Below are positions 16,797 to 25,365 of a stretch of DNA of 64,000 nucleotides, in pieces. Made by a program: the position numbers and the translations under genes. Source of the DNA: Pseudomonadota bacterium (lineage in GTDB: Bacteria > Pseudomonadota > Alphaproteobacteria > Rhizobiales > Beijerinckiaceae); the NCBI GenBank assembly GCA_023386155.1, contig JAEWKH010000115.1:54157-118156 (forward strand). Direction: 5' to 3'. Below the pieces are notes generated by a model, which did not search any database, had not been told where the DNA came from, and saw only the letters and a list, made by a program, of their open reading frames with translations. The stretch's first letter is position 1. The number at the start of each line of letters is the position of its first letter.

Positions 16797-17621
16797 ATGG
16801 CGGACACGAAGGCCACCGGCATCCTGGCCGGTAAGCGTGGCTTGGTGATGGGCGTGGCGAACAACCGTTCGATCGCGTGGGGCATTGCCCAGGCTGCTCG
16901 CCAGCATGGAGCGGAGCTCGCCTTCACCTATCAGGGCGACGCCCTCAAGAAACGCGTCGAGCCCCTGGCGAAGGAGCTGGATGCCCACGTGGTCGGCCAT
17001 TGCGATGTCACGGACGGCGCCACCATCGATGCGGTGTTCGAGGAGGTGAAGCGCCTCTGGGGCTCCATCGACTTCGTGATCCACTGCATCGCCTTCTCGG
17101 ACAAGGACGAGCTCACCGGCCGCTACGTGGAGACCTCCGAGGGCAACTTCACCAAGTCGCTCCTGATCTCCTGCTATTCCTTCACGGCCATCGCCCAGCG
17201 GGCCGAGAAGCTGATGAACGACGGCGGCTCTCTCCTGACGCTCACCTATTACGGCGCCGAGAAGTGGATGCCCCACTACAATGTCATGGGCGTGGCCAAG
17301 GCGGCGCTCGAGGCCTCGGTGCGCTATCTCGCGGCCGATCTCGGCCCCAAGAACATCCGCGTCAACGCCATCTCGGCCGGACCGATCAAGACGCTGGCCG
17401 CCTCCGGCATCGGCGACTTCCGCTACATTCTCAAATGGAACGAGTACAACTCGCCCCTGCGCCGCACGGTCACCATCGAGGAGGTCGGCGAGACGGCCGC
17501 CTATCTGGTGTCCGACATGTCCCGCGGCATGACCGGCGAGATCCTGCATGTGGACGCCGGCTACCACGTGGTCGGCATGAAGAACCCGGAAGCGCCGGAC
17601 CTGTCCCTCGACAAAGAGTAA
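16797..17621 (+). CDS. fabI: Enoyl-ACP reductase (NADH)
   Basis: 274 residues, matching FabI throughout: GKRGLVMGVANNRSIAWGIA (NAD site), HCIAFSDKDELTGRY, and the catalytic Tyr/Lys of YNVMGVAKAALEASVRYLA, then RVNAISAGPIKTLAASGI. It carries out the last reduction of each fatty-acid elongation cycle and is the triclosan target class. A histidine phosphatase gene follows after 24 bp on the same strand and may share its transcript. Confidence 0.97.
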   Translation: MADTKATGILAGKRGLVMGVANNRSIAWGIAQAARQHGAELAFTYQGDALKKRVEPLAKELDAHVVGHCDVTDGATIDAVFEEVKRLWGSIDFVIHCIAFSDKDELTGRYVETSEGNFTKSLLISCYSFTAIAQRAEKLMNDGGSLLTLTYYGAEKWMPHYNVMGVAKAALEASVRYLAADLGPKNIRVNAISAGPIKTLAASGIGDFRYILKWNEYNSPLRRTVTIEEVGETAAYLVSDMSRGMTGEILHVDAGYHVVGMKNPEAPDLSLDKE

Positions 17622-17645
17622 CGTGAGCGTATCGGGCTTGAAGAA

Positions 17646-18239
17646 GTGACACCGTCCCGCCCCAAGATCTACTTCATTCGCCATGGCGAGACGGACTGGA
17701 ATCTGGAGGGCAGGCTCCAGGGCCAGAAGGACATTCCGCTCAACGATGTCGGCCGCGTCCAGGCCGAGGAGGCGGGCCGCAAGCTCCAGGCCCTCGCGCC
17801 GCATTACGAGGACCTCGCCTATGTGGCGAGCCCCATGACCCGCACCCGCGAGACCATGGAGATCCTGCGCAGGACCCTCGGCCTGCACCCGGAGGCCTAC
17901 AAGCTCGACGAGCGCCTCGTGGAGCTGACCTTCGGCGCCTGGGAGGGCATGACCTGGAAGGAGGTCCGCAAGGCCGAGCCGGCTCTGGCGGCCCTGCGCG
18001 AGCAGGACAAGTGGCACTATGCCCCGCCCGGCGGCGGCGAGAGCTACGCCATGCTGGTCGCCCGCATCCGTCCGATCCTCGACGACCTCACCCGCGACAC
18101 GGTGGTGGTCGCCCATGGCGGCGTCGCCCGGGCGTTCCTGTCCATCGCCTGCGGGGTGAACCCCCGACAGGCCGCCAGCATGGATATCTGGCAGGGGCGG
18201 GTGCTCGTGATCGAGGGGCGCAGCTACCGCTGGGTGTGA
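17646..18239 (+). CDS. Histidine phosphatase family protein
   Basis: 197 residues with the phosphoglycerate-mutase-like RHG motif FIRHGETDWNLEGRLQG near the N-terminus and the second catalytic His in VVVAHGGVARAFL. Members dephosphorylate small phosphoesters or proteins through a phospho-His intermediate; substrate here is unknown. The start is a GTG at 17646, directly after fabI. A position downstream of fabI suggests co-expression but no shared pathway is known. Confidence 0.9.
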   Translation: MTPSRPKIYFIRHGETDWNLEGRLQGQKDIPLNDVGRVQAEEAGRKLQALAPHYEDLAYVASPMTRTRETMEILRRTLGLHPEAYKLDERLVELTFGAWEGMTWKEVRKAEPALAALREQDKWHYAPPGGGESYAMLVARIRPILDDLTRDTVVVAHGGVARAFLSIACGVNPRQAASMDIWQGRVLVIEGRSYRWV

Positions 18240-18253
18240 GAATGGTGCCCGCA

Positions 18254-18287
18254 CCGTCATGACCGGCCCAAGGCCGGGCCGTGACGG
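18254..18287. repeat. REP-like hairpin
   Basis: CCGTCA and TGACGG flank an inner GGCCC/GGGCC pair, forming a compact hairpin just after the phosphatase stop. It is of the same general kind as the repeat at 8093 and could protect or end the fabI transcript. Confidence 0.55.
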
Positions 18288-18375
18288 GAAGCGATGCGGG
18301 GAAGGGCTCAAGACGGGAGCCTCCCGGCCCGTTCCTGACAGGACAACCTTCGCCACGTTCCCGCGTTGACCTGAT

Positions 18376-18795
18376 ATGCAATACATCTGCGATGCTCCGG
18401 GGGCGAAGACCTGGTTTCGGATCGAGACCGAAGGGGAGGCCGCGCTCGAATCCGACGCCATGGGCCATGCCGTCGAGAAACATTTCCGCCACGCCTGGGA
18501 GGCTGCCGCCAACAGCTACCGGTCGGATGCCAGTCCCTTCATCGAGCGGAATATCGGCCTCAGGGACCACATCCGGCGCGTGATGCCGATGTTCCTGACC
18601 TTGCGGGACTCGGAGGGCAGGGCGCTCGTTACCGCGATGCTTCCGCCGGGCGGCGAGGACGATCCGAATTTCCGGATCATCATCGTCGGGCCTGAGAACC
18701 GCGACCCATATCCCGACCACGCCGAGGCCATCGGCGCCCTGGCCGATCGTTTCGACCTGATCCTCGAGCGCGACCGCTGCTTTCCCTATCGGTGA
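18376..18795 (+). CDS. Hypothetical protein, 139 aa
   Basis: A soluble protein beginning MQYICDAPGAKTWFRIETEGEAALES. It has no signal peptide or membrane span. Codon use is typical of the chromosome and the residue pattern (FIERNIGLRDHIRRVMPMFLTLRDSEGRALVTAML) looks like a folded alpha/beta protein. I do not recognise a family. It stands alone between the phosphatase and a secreted-protein gene. Confidence 0.65.
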   Translation: MQYICDAPGAKTWFRIETEGEAALESDAMGHAVEKHFRHAWEAAANSYRSDASPFIERNIGLRDHIRRVMPMFLTLRDSEGRALVTAMLPPGGEDDPNFRIIIVGPENRDPYPDHAEAIGALADRFDLILERDRCFPYR

Positions 18796-18938
18796 GCAGA
18801 AGGCGCGAACCTCGACGGCCCGATGCCGGGCACGACCACTGCTAGGTGTGATTTCCCCGTTTCTTGCGACCCCTGCTGTTGAGATCGGCCGAGGAATATG
18901 CTCTTAATGAAATATCGTTTCATTGAGGGGAGTTCATC

Positions 18939-19331
18939 ATGTACCGAGTCATTGCCGTCGCAGCGGGGCTGGCCCTGCTCGCGGGCGCGGCATCCGCCGA
19001 GACCATCGACCGGAAGGTCAAGGCCAATACGGTCTCGGCGATCGGCGGCTTTCTCGGCTACGAGGTGAATACCTGCTACCCGTCGGTCGTCCCCGACGTG
19101 AAGGTGCGCCAGGCGCCCGCCAACGGCACCATCCAGATCCGCCCGCACGAGCAGGCGCTTGGGAAGGATTCGCAGTGCCCGGGCAAGAGGGTGCGCGGCC
19201 TCGCCTATGTCTATACCCCGAAGAAGGGCTTTAAGGGGACGGACGAGGTGGTGCTCGACATTCCCTGGAGCTGGAACGACCTCGGCCAGCAGACTCTGAT
19301 GACCTACACCTACAGGATCCAGGTGGAATAG
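18939..19331 (+). CDS. Hypothetical secreted protein, 130 aa
   Basis: A signal peptide (MYRVIAVAAGLALLAGAASA) precedes a compact beta-rich domain with VNTCYPSVVPDVKVRQAPANGTI, SQCPGKRVRGLAYVYTPKKGFKGTDEVVLDI and a final TYTYRIQVE. The layout resembles Ig-like/cadherin-like 'gain of structure' domains in which a GFxGTDxV motif recurs. Two Cys could form a disulfide. Periplasmic or extracellular location is inferred; role unknown. Confidence 0.7.
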   Translation: MYRVIAVAAGLALLAGAASAETIDRKVKANTVSAIGGFLGYEVNTCYPSVVPDVKVRQAPANGTIQIRPHEQALGKDSQCPGKRVRGLAYVYTPKKGFKGTDEVVLDIPWSWNDLGQQTLMTYTYRIQVE

Positions 19332-19411
19332 GGCCGAGCGGGTCGCTGTCGATCTGAATTCCGGAACTGACCAAGTAACAGGCTGCGTGACACAGAGGCA
19401 CTTCGACCTAT

Positions 19412-19723
19412 TCAGACACCTGCCTCATGAGTAAAACTGCCTTCGCGGATAAGGCTACAGATCTGTACTTTGTATTCCGCATAGAACTCTTTGCGCCCGC
19501 GCCTTTTGGCGGCCACATGGCGCGGGTCGCGCGCCCAGGCGCGGAGAGCCTCTTCCGACTTGTACTCGACAATAGTCACCCGTTCACCGTCGTCTGCCAG
19601 AAAGGACTTGTGAGCGATGTAGCCGGGTACTTCCTTGGCCACAGCAGCCATGGCTTGCGCCTCGTCCTTGTAAGCAGCCTCTATGCCTTCCTTAAGACGG
19701 TTGCGGAATACGGCGATAATCAT
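19412..19723 (-). CDS. Antibiotic biosynthesis monooxygenase (ABM) domain protein
   Basis: 103 residues, a single ferredoxin-like ABM domain (IIAVFRNRLKEGIEAAYKDEAQAM ... VPGYIAHKSFLADDGERVTIVEYKSEEALRAWARDP). Such small dimeric proteins include cofactor-free monooxygenases and haem-degrading enzymes; no haem ligand is obvious. The ATG at 19721-19723 has GGAGATTGATC before it and was preferred to a TTG two codons upstream. Divergent from a LysR gene, whose target it probably is. Confidence 0.8.
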   Translation of the reverse strand: MIIAVFRNRLKEGIEAAYKDEAQAMAAVAKEVPGYIAHKSFLADDGERVTIVEYKSEEALRAWARDPRHVAAKRRGRKEFYAEYKVQICSLIREGSFTHEAGV

Positions 19724-19780
19724 GATCAATCTCCTCGGAATGTTGCGGAGGAGAGTTGCCCAGGCGGATCAATCTTGTAA

Positions 19781-19805
19781 AATGATAATATAAGATTATA
19801 TCATT
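19781..19805. promoter_or_regulatory. 25-bp imperfect palindrome in LysR/ABM divergent gap
   Basis: AATGATA at 19781-19787 and TATCATT at 19799-19805 are perfect 7-bp arms around an AT-rich centre, 13 bp before the LysR start codon. The position and dyad form fit an autoregulatory LysR-type binding site; this is inference. Confidence 0.5.
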
Positions 19806-19818
19806 CTAATAATGAGAT

Positions 19819-20697
19819 ATGGAACTCTCCGATCTGCGCATCTTCCGGACCGTTGTTCAGCGTGGGGGCATCACGCCGGCGGCTAAGCAACTGAACCGCG
19901 TCCAGTCCAACATCACCACCCGGATCCAAAAACTAGAAGAAGCCCTTGGCGTCCCGCTCTTCGTCCGAGAGGGCAAGAGGCTTCACCTCTCGTCGGCAGG
20001 TTGCATTCTTCTGGAACATGCAGAGCAGATCCTTACTCTGGCAGAGCGGGCGCGGTCTGCGGTTCATGAGGTCAAGCCCTTCGGCGTATTGCGGCTGGGA
20101 ACGATGGAAAGCACTGCTGCGGCGCGGTTGCCGCAGCCGCTTTGCGACTATCACGAGCGTTACCCTGACGTCTCGATCGAGCTCCAAACGGGATCCCCGC
20201 GAGAGCAGATCGAACTCGTTCTCGCAGGCGAGTTGGAGGCGGCCCTCATTGCAGAACCTGTGAGGGACGAACGCCTGAGCACTCTTCCCATCTTTGAGGA
20301 GACGTTGGTTCTTGTAGCCAGCGCGAGGCATCCACCCATTGCCGCACCGGTCGATGTGCATCCCCGCACGGTTCTGGTATTCCACCCAGGATGCCCTCAT
20401 CGGGCACGCCTTGAAGGGTGGTTTGCAAGCGCCGGCGCTCCTATCGAGCGCGTTGTCGAACTCACCTCGTATCACGCCACGCTCGGTTGCGCCGCGGCCG
20501 GCATGGGCATTGCCCTGATGCCCTTGAGTGTGCTCAGGACCTATTCCGAGCGGGCACGCCTCAGTATCCATGCCATCCGCGATCCTGACTTCAATTCGGC
20601 GAGGACGCTTCTTGTCTGGCGTAAGAACCGCGAAAATCCGGCGGTCGCATGTTTCGCGGAGGTCCTCCTGATGTACTCCAATGCGGCTCATACGTGA
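19819..20697 (+). CDS. LysR family transcriptional regulator
   Basis: 292 residues. The N-terminal winged HTH (LRIFRTVVQRGGITPAAKQLNRVQSNITTRIQKLEEALGVPLFVREGK) is followed by a periplasmic-binding-like effector domain (LRLGTMESTAAARLPQPLCDYHERYPDVSIELQTG). It is transcribed away from an ABM monooxygenase gene with an AT-rich dyad between them, so it probably regulates that gene and itself. Effector unknown. Confidence 0.92.
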   Translation: MELSDLRIFRTVVQRGGITPAAKQLNRVQSNITTRIQKLEEALGVPLFVREGKRLHLSSAGCILLEHAEQILTLAERARSAVHEVKPFGVLRLGTMESTAAARLPQPLCDYHERYPDVSIELQTGSPREQIELVLAGELEAALIAEPVRDERLSTLPIFEETLVLVASARHPPIAAPVDVHPRTVLVFHPGCPHRARLEGWFASAGAPIERVVELTSYHATLGCAAAGMGIALMPLSVLRTYSERARLSIHAIRDPDFNSARTLLVWRKNRENPAVACFAEVLLMYSNAAHT

Positions 20698-20745
20698 CAC
20701 CGGGGCGCTTTGGTTTTAAGACGCCCTGAACATCGAAGAAGCGCC

Positions 20746-21861
20746 ATGTCCCACAACACCTTCGGCCACCTGTTCCGAGTCACCACCTTCGGCGAGAGCC
20801 ACGGGCCAGCCCTAGGCTGCGTGGTGGATGGCTGCCCGCCCATGATCCCGCTCGAGGCGGCCGAGATCCAGGCGGAGCTGGACCGCCGCCGTCCGGGCCA
20901 GTCGCGGTTCACCACCCAGCGCCAGGAGCCGGACCAGGTCAAGATCCTGTCCGGCGTCTTCACCGACGAGCGGACGGGCAAGCAGGTGACGACCGGCACG
21001 CCGATCGCGCTGCTGATCGAGAACGTGGACCAGCGCTCCAAGGATTATTCCGAGATCAAGGATTCCTACCGTCCGGGGCACGCGGATTTCACCTACGACG
21101 TGAAATACGGCATCCGCGACTATCGCGGTGGCGGCCGCTCTTCGGCCCGCGAGACGGCAGCCCGCGTGGCGGCCGGCGCCATCGCCCGCAAGGTGCTCCC
21201 GGGCGTCACCATCCGCGGCGCGCTCGTGCAGATGGGGCCCCATGCCATCGACCGCGGCAACTGGGACTGGGACGAGGTGGCGCGCAACCCGTTCTTCTGC
21301 CCCGACGCGAAGGCCGCCCGGTTCTACGAGGACTATCTCGACGGCCTGCGCAAGGACGGCTCCTCCATCGGGGCGGTCCTGGAGATCGTGGCCGAGGGCG
21401 TGCCGGCGGGCCTCGGCGCGCCGATCTACGGCAAGCTCGATTCCGATCTCGCCTCCGCGCTGATGTCGATCAATGCGGTCAAGGGCGTGGAGATCGGCGA
21501 CGGCTTCGCGGCAGCCGCCCTGCGCGGCGAGGAGAACGCCGACGAGATGCGCCCCGGCAACCAGGGCGCGCCCACGTTCCTGTCGAACCACGCCGGCGGC
21601 GTGCTCGGCGGCATCTCCACCGGCCAGCCGGTCGTGTGCCGCTTCGCCGTGAAGCCGACCTCCTCGATCCTCACCCCCCGCGCCAGCGTCACCCGCACGG
21701 GCGCCGAGGCGGAGGTGCGGACCAAGGGACGGCACGACCCCTGCGTCGGCATCCGGGCGGTGCCGGTGGGAGAGGCGATGGTCGCCTGCGTCCTGGCCGA
21801 CCACCTCCTGCGCCACCGCGGCCAAGTCGGCCAGGGACCTTCCTGGCCGTTTGAGGGTTGA
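20746..21861 (+). CDS. aroC: Chorismate synthase
   Basis: 371 residues with all AroC signatures: FGESHGPALGCVVDGCPP, GRSSARETAARVAAGA, and the C-terminal GISTGQPVVCRFAVKPTSSI and RHDPCVGIRAVPVGEAM. It converts EPSP to chorismate, the branch point for aromatic amino acids, and requires reduced FMN. The ATG at 20746 matches the family start (MSHNTFGHLFRVTTFGESHG); the frame extends upstream. The repeat block follows it directly. Confidence 0.97.
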   Translation: MSHNTFGHLFRVTTFGESHGPALGCVVDGCPPMIPLEAAEIQAELDRRRPGQSRFTTQRQEPDQVKILSGVFTDERTGKQVTTGTPIALLIENVDQRSKDYSEIKDSYRPGHADFTYDVKYGIRDYRGGGRSSARETAARVAAGAIARKVLPGVTIRGALVQMGPHAIDRGNWDWDEVARNPFFCPDAKAARFYEDYLDGLRKDGSSIGAVLEIVAEGVPAGLGAPIYGKLDSDLASALMSINAVKGVEIGDGFAAAALRGEENADEMRPGNQGAPTFLSNHAGGVLGGISTGQPVVCRFAVKPTSSILTPRASVTRTGAEAEVRTKGRHDPCVGIRAVPVGEAMVACVLADHLLRHRGQVGQGPSWPFEG

Positions 21862-21925
21862 GGGCTTCTGCGGAACACCTCCAACCCTGAAGTCAGACTC
21901 ATCGTTCATTGTGAGGCGCAGGCAC

Positions 21926-22185
21926 TTTTCCCTCCCCCTTGTGGGGAGGGGGGCTGCGAGGGCAGCCGGGGTGGGGGTGTGGGCGATAGTCGATGAAGCT
22001 GTGGCGCTGGACCATCTCTCCCATGGGAGAGGTCGACGCGCGTGAGCGCGGCGGGTGAGGGGTTACAGGTCCATCCGGAAAGGTCGTACCCCCTCACCCT
22101 CGCTACGCTCGACCTCTCCCCATAGGAGAGGTGAGGCTACGGCACCGTCGCGCCTGACTTTTATAGACTATCGCCCCCACCTCCA
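21926..22185. repeat. Nested inverted-repeat block after aroC
   Basis: CCCTCCCCCTTGTGGGGAGGG begins a composite of nested inverted segments: GGGCGATAGTC near 21981 pairs with GACTATCGCCC near 22165, and inside it ACCTCTCC-type arms around 22015-22035 pair with arms around 22110-22130. It belongs to the same family of arms as the element at 1003-1163. The gap 21862-22465 holds no gene. Confidence 0.6.
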
Positions 22186-22325
22186 CTTCCTCCCCACCGC
22201 AAGTCGGGTGTTCCCGACTTGCGCAACAAGAACGGATCTCGGGAACACCCGAGATCCGGGTCGGGTGTTCCCGACTTGCGCTAGAGGATGCGCCTCTCAG
22301 GCAGGCCTGAGATGGGTGGGGAGGA
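22186..22325. repeat. Multi-palindrome repeat unit (copy 1)
   Basis: Bounded by TCCTCCCCACC and GGTGGGGAGGA. It contains a perfect palindrome at 22198-22223 (arms CGCAAGTCGGG and CCCGACTTGCG), a second of different sequence at 22233-22258 (arms CGGATCTCGGG and CCCGAGATCCG), a partial third copy of the first at 22258-22280, and a TCTCAGG/CCTGAGA palindrome at 22294-22311. A shorter, inverted copy is at 33274-33355. Confidence 0.8.
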
Positions 22326-22421
22326 GAGCCCGTCGGCGCTTCTCAGCCAGACTCGTAGGTGCGTCGGAGATGCATGATCCGAGCCCACACATGAGGGCAG
22401 TCTTGCAAATCGCTGATTGCA

Positions 22422-22442
22422 AATTTTAGTTTTACTAAAATT
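22422..22442. promoter_or_regulatory. 21-bp perfect palindrome upstream of HTH-ribB
   Basis: AATTTTAGT (22422-22430) and ACTAAAATT (22434-22442) are exact reverse complements separated by TTT, ending 23 bp before the ATG of the HTH-RibB fusion. It is the only AT-rich stretch in the promoter region. An operator bound by the HTH of the product is a natural inference. Confidence 0.6.
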
Positions 22443-22465
22443 CCGTCCTCGGCTAAGCCGGCGCC

Positions 22466-23755
22466 ATGAGACTGGCTGAATGGTTGTCCCGCAATGGTAT
22501 GTCGCGTGTCGCGTTCGCGCGGCGGATCGGCGTCACCCCTGGCGCCGTCACCCAGCTGTGCAATTCCGAACAGGCCTGGCTCTCCCGGGACACCGCCGAA
22601 TTGATCGTCCGTGAAACCCGCGGGGCCGTCACGCCCAACGATTTCCTGCCCGAATCCGCCAAGGAGGCCTGGATGCTCCACTCCGTCACCGAAGCCATCG
22701 AGGCTTTCGCCCGTGGTGAAATCGTCATTGTCACCGACGACGACGACCGCGAGAACGAGGGCGACCTCATCGTCGCCGCCTCCCTCTGCACGCCGGAGAA
22801 GATGGCCTTCATCATCCGGAACACCTGCGGCATCGTCTGCGCGCCCCTGACCGTCGCTGAAGCCCGCCGCCTGCGCCTCGACCCCATGGTGCAGGCGAAC
22901 GACGCGCCGCTCGGCACGGCATTCACGGTCACCGTGGACGTGAAGCACGGGCTGACGACGGGCATCTCCGCCGAGCAGCGCTCGAACACTGTGCGGGCGC
23001 TCGCCAACAACAACATGGGCGCGGCCGATTTCGTGCGTCCCGGCCATGTCTTCCCGCTCATCGCCAAGGACGGCGGCGTGCTCATGCGCTCCGGCCACAC
23101 GGAGGCGGCGGTCGACCTGTGCAAGCTCGCGGGCTTGCCCCCGGTCGGGGTGATCTGCGAACTCGCCAACGACGACGGCACGGTGATGAAGGGGGGGCAG
23201 ATCGACGCCTTCGCCGAGACGCACAGCCTGAAGCGCATCTCGGTCGCGGACCTCATCGCCTACCGGCAGGCGCGGGAAAAGCTCGTCGAGCGGATCGGGA
23301 CCTTCCCGGTCGAGACCCAGTGGGGCTCGTTCACCGGCTATGCCTATTCCACGCCCTTCGACAGCGTGCAGCACATCGCGCTGGTCCATGGCCGCATCGG
23401 CGACGGTACGAACATTCCGGTGCGCCTGCACCGCGCCAATGCGCTGACCGACGTGTTCGAGGGCGGCAAGACCGTGAACGCCGCCCTGCAGCGTTTCGTG
23501 AAGGAGGGCAGGGGCGTCCTCGTCTACCTGCGCGACGGCACGGCGGGCGTGCCGACCACGTCCTTCTCGGACAGCGAGGAGACGGGATCGGAAGCGATGC
23601 GCTCCAGCCAGTGGCGCGAGATCGGCCTCGGGGCGCAGATCCTGCGGGATCTCGGCGTCGCCTCGATCCGCAACCTCGCGACCTCGAGCCGGTCCTATGT
23701 GGGCCTTTCCGGCTTCGGGATCGAACTCCTGGGCGAAGAGCCCATCGAGTGTTGA
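22466..23755 (+). CDS. ribB: 3,4-dihydroxy-2-butanone-4-phosphate synthase fused to N-terminal HTH and degenerate GTP cyclohydrolase II-like domain
   Basis: 429 residues in three parts. Residues about 1-60 form a Cro/XRE-like HTH (MSRVAFARRIGVTPGAVTQLC). Residues about 70-270 are RibB with its acidic DDDDRENEGDL motif, NNNMGAADFVRPGHVFPL and HTEAAVDLC, which makes dihydroxybutanone phosphate from ribulose 5-phosphate for riboflavin. The rest resembles RibA but where GTP cyclohydrolase II has its three zinc Cys this protein reads LHRANALTDVFEGGKTVNAALQRF, with none, so it should not open GTP (a RibBX-like arrangement). No FMN riboswitch consensus was found upstream; a palindrome at 22422-22442 suggests autoregulation instead. 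Confidence 0.88.
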   Translation: MRLAEWLSRNGMSRVAFARRIGVTPGAVTQLCNSEQAWLSRDTAELIVRETRGAVTPNDFLPESAKEAWMLHSVTEAIEAFARGEIVIVTDDDDRENEGDLIVAASLCTPEKMAFIIRNTCGIVCAPLTVAEARRLRLDPMVQANDAPLGTAFTVTVDVKHGLTTGISAEQRSNTVRALANNNMGAADFVRPGHVFPLIAKDGGVLMRSGHTEAAVDLCKLAGLPPVGVICELANDDGTVMKGGQIDAFAETHSLKRISVADLIAYRQAREKLVERIGTFPVETQWGSFTGYAYSTPFDSVQHIALVHGRIGDGTNIPVRLHRANALTDVFEGGKTVNAALQRFVKEGRGVLVYLRDGTAGVPTTSFSDSEETGSEAMRSSQWREIGLGAQILRDLGVASIRNLATSSRSYVGLSGFGIELLGEEPIEC

Positions 23756-23805
23756 GGCGCGCCGACCTCGTAAACGATCGCCGACACCCCGGCTGCTTTG
23801 CGGCC

Positions 23806-24030
23806 ACCCCTTCCCACCGCAAGTCGGGCCTTCCCTCGCTTGGGCCCTCTCCCGCACGGGGAGAGTGGCATCCGTCTGCGAGCCTGCCGGGGGCGATATT
23901 CCGTTCGGGGGTTCCGGCTCTGCCGTGCTAAAGAATCGGACCCGCTTTTGGGGTTTTACCCGATGCTTCTTCTCTTGGCTGGCGCATCGTTCTTCGCGAA
24001 AAACCGGATCCACTTTTTCGCACGATGCGC
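23806..24030. repeat. Repeat cluster between ribB and lysE-type gene
   Basis: A half-copy of the CGCAAGTCGGG arm lies at 23818-23828 beside a CTCTCCCG/CGGGGAGAG hairpin. A further repeat, 23982-24030, has GCGCATCGT and ACGATGCGC arms enclosing GCGAAAAA and TTTTTCGC, the form of a well-known Hyphomicrobiales intergenic hairpin with CCGGATCC in its loop. The gap 23756-24092 has no gene. Confidence 0.65.
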
Positions 24031-24092
24031 TAGAAGTTCGATCCCGTATGCTGCCTTCGACGCTGCGTCCGTGAACGAGAAACGGTGCTTCC

Positions 24093-24716
24093 ATGAGCCT
24101 TGAACTCTGGCTGATCTATCTGGTCGCCGCGATCGGCCTCTCGCTGACGCCGGGGCCCAACGGCCTGTTGTCCCTGACGCACGGCGTCTGTTACGGCTTC
24201 CGGCCCACGATCTACACGGTGCTGGGCGGCGCGCTCGGGTTCTTCGTCCTCATCGCGGCCTCGCTGGCCGGCATGGGGGCGCTGCTCGCCGCCTCCGAGC
24301 GGGCCTTCACGATCGCCAAGTGGATCGGTGCCGCCTACCTCGTCTATCTCGGCATCCGCATCTGGCGGGCGCCCGCTTCCGTCCTGGATGTCGCGACGCC
24401 CGACAGGGGTCCGCGCAGGGCGAGGCCGCTGTGGATGTTCAACCAGGGCTTCCTCGTGGCGGTGTCGAACCCGAAGGCGCTGATTTTCTTCGCGGCCTTC
24501 CTGCCGCAATTCATGGTCCCGGGCGTGTCCTTCCCCGCCCAGCTCGCGGTATTCGGCGGCACCTTCGTGGCGGTGGAGATCGTCTATGAGCTTCTCCTCG
24601 CTCATATGGCGCAGCGCATCGCCCCGTGGCTGACCCGTCATGGGCGCTGGTTCAACCGCGGGGCCGGTGCAACCTTCGTCGGCATCGGCGCGGCGCTCAC
24701 GACGGCCAGCCGCTGA
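24093..24716 (+). CDS. LysE/RhtB family exporter
   Basis: 207 residues, about six membrane spans, with the N-terminal LTPGPNGLLSLTHGVCYGF and the later KWIGAAYLVYLGIRIWR and QGFLVAVSNPKALIFFAAFLPQF that characterise amino-acid or metabolite exporters of this superfamily. It sits in the inner membrane; substrate cannot be told from sequence. It starts at an ATG after ACGGTGCTTCC. Confidence 0.93.
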   Translation: MSLELWLIYLVAAIGLSLTPGPNGLLSLTHGVCYGFRPTIYTVLGGALGFFVLIAASLAGMGALLAASERAFTIAKWIGAAYLVYLGIRIWRAPASVLDVATPDRGPRRARPLWMFNQGFLVAVSNPKALIFFAAFLPQFMVPGVSFPAQLAVFGGTFVAVEIVYELLLAHMAQRIAPWLTRHGRWFNRGAGATFVGIGAALTTASR

Positions 24717-24787
24717 CCGGCGCCAGCGTGTCCATTGAACGAAAAGCCAGCTCGGCCGTTGTCTCGACGAACCTTGTCGGAAGCACG

Positions 24788-25216
24788 ATGGACCGACTCT
24801 TCGCCAAGTTTGCCAATGCGACGGCCCGGGTGGCGGGAAGCCCGACGGCCTTCCTGATCTGCGTCCTGGTCGTGCTGGTCTGGGCCGTGTCGGGCCCCTT
24901 CTTCGGCTTCTCGGAGAATTGGCAGCTGGTGATCAACACCGGAACGACCATCGTGACCTTCCTGATGGTCTTCCTCATCCAGAACACGCAGAACCGCGAC
25001 GGTATCGCGCTCCAGACGAAGCTGGACGAATTGATCAGGACATCCAACGCCGACGACGCCTTCATGGGAATCGAAAAGCTGACCGACAAGGAACTGGAAA
25101 CCCTCCACGAACAGTGCGAGCAGATGGCAAGGCAAACCGAGGCCGCCCTGGAGAAGACCAAGGCCGAGCGCACCAAACGGGCGAAGCGGAAAGGCTCCCA
25201 CCGGCTCAGCGCTTGA
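24788..25216 (+). CDS. Low-affinity iron permease family protein
   Basis: 142 residues with two hydrophobic spans (TAFLICVLVVLVWAVSGPFF and TTIVTFLMVFLIQNTQNRDG), the QNTQNRD motif and the following LQTKLDELIRTSNADDAFMGIEKL, as in the PF04120 'low affinity iron permease' family. The C-terminus is a basic coiled-coil-like helix. Actual iron transport by bacterial members is uncertain. The chosen ATG gives MDRLFAKFANATARVAGSP; a longer in-frame start exists. Confidence 0.75.
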   Translation: MDRLFAKFANATARVAGSPTAFLICVLVVLVWAVSGPFFGFSENWQLVINTGTTIVTFLMVFLIQNTQNRDGIALQTKLDELIRTSNADDAFMGIEKLTDKELETLHEQCEQMARQTEAALEKTKAERTKRAKRKGSHRLSA

Positions 25217-25239
25217 GCTCAGGCGCGCCGGACTGGTTG

Positions 25240-25365
25240 GCGGTCCGTAGAGGCGCATTCTCCATCCATCACCAGCTGATCCGATAGATGACCAAGCATG
25301 GCTGTGACACCGTCGTGGCCAAGGATCTGCTGCGGCTGCTGGAAGAGACCCTGACGATTTGGAGT
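25240..25365 (+). pseudogene. Possible remnant of a small hypothetical gene
   Basis: Translated in one frame the stretch reads HHQLIR, a stop, then MTKHGCDTVVAKDLLRLLEETLTIW. This recalls short conserved hypothetical proteins of rhizobia (pattern ...HDTxxAKxLLxxxEETLxxH). The internal stop and lack of a clear end suggest decay. The rest of the gap 25217-25535 shows nothing I can name. Confidence 0.3.

Noticed and set aside
22186..22325. CRISPR array
   Set aside because: The repeats are palindromes of different sequence without spacers of constant length, and no cas genes are present.
22343..22465. FMN riboswitch before ribB
   Set aside because: No RFN-element consensus stems were found; only the AT-rich palindrome stands out.
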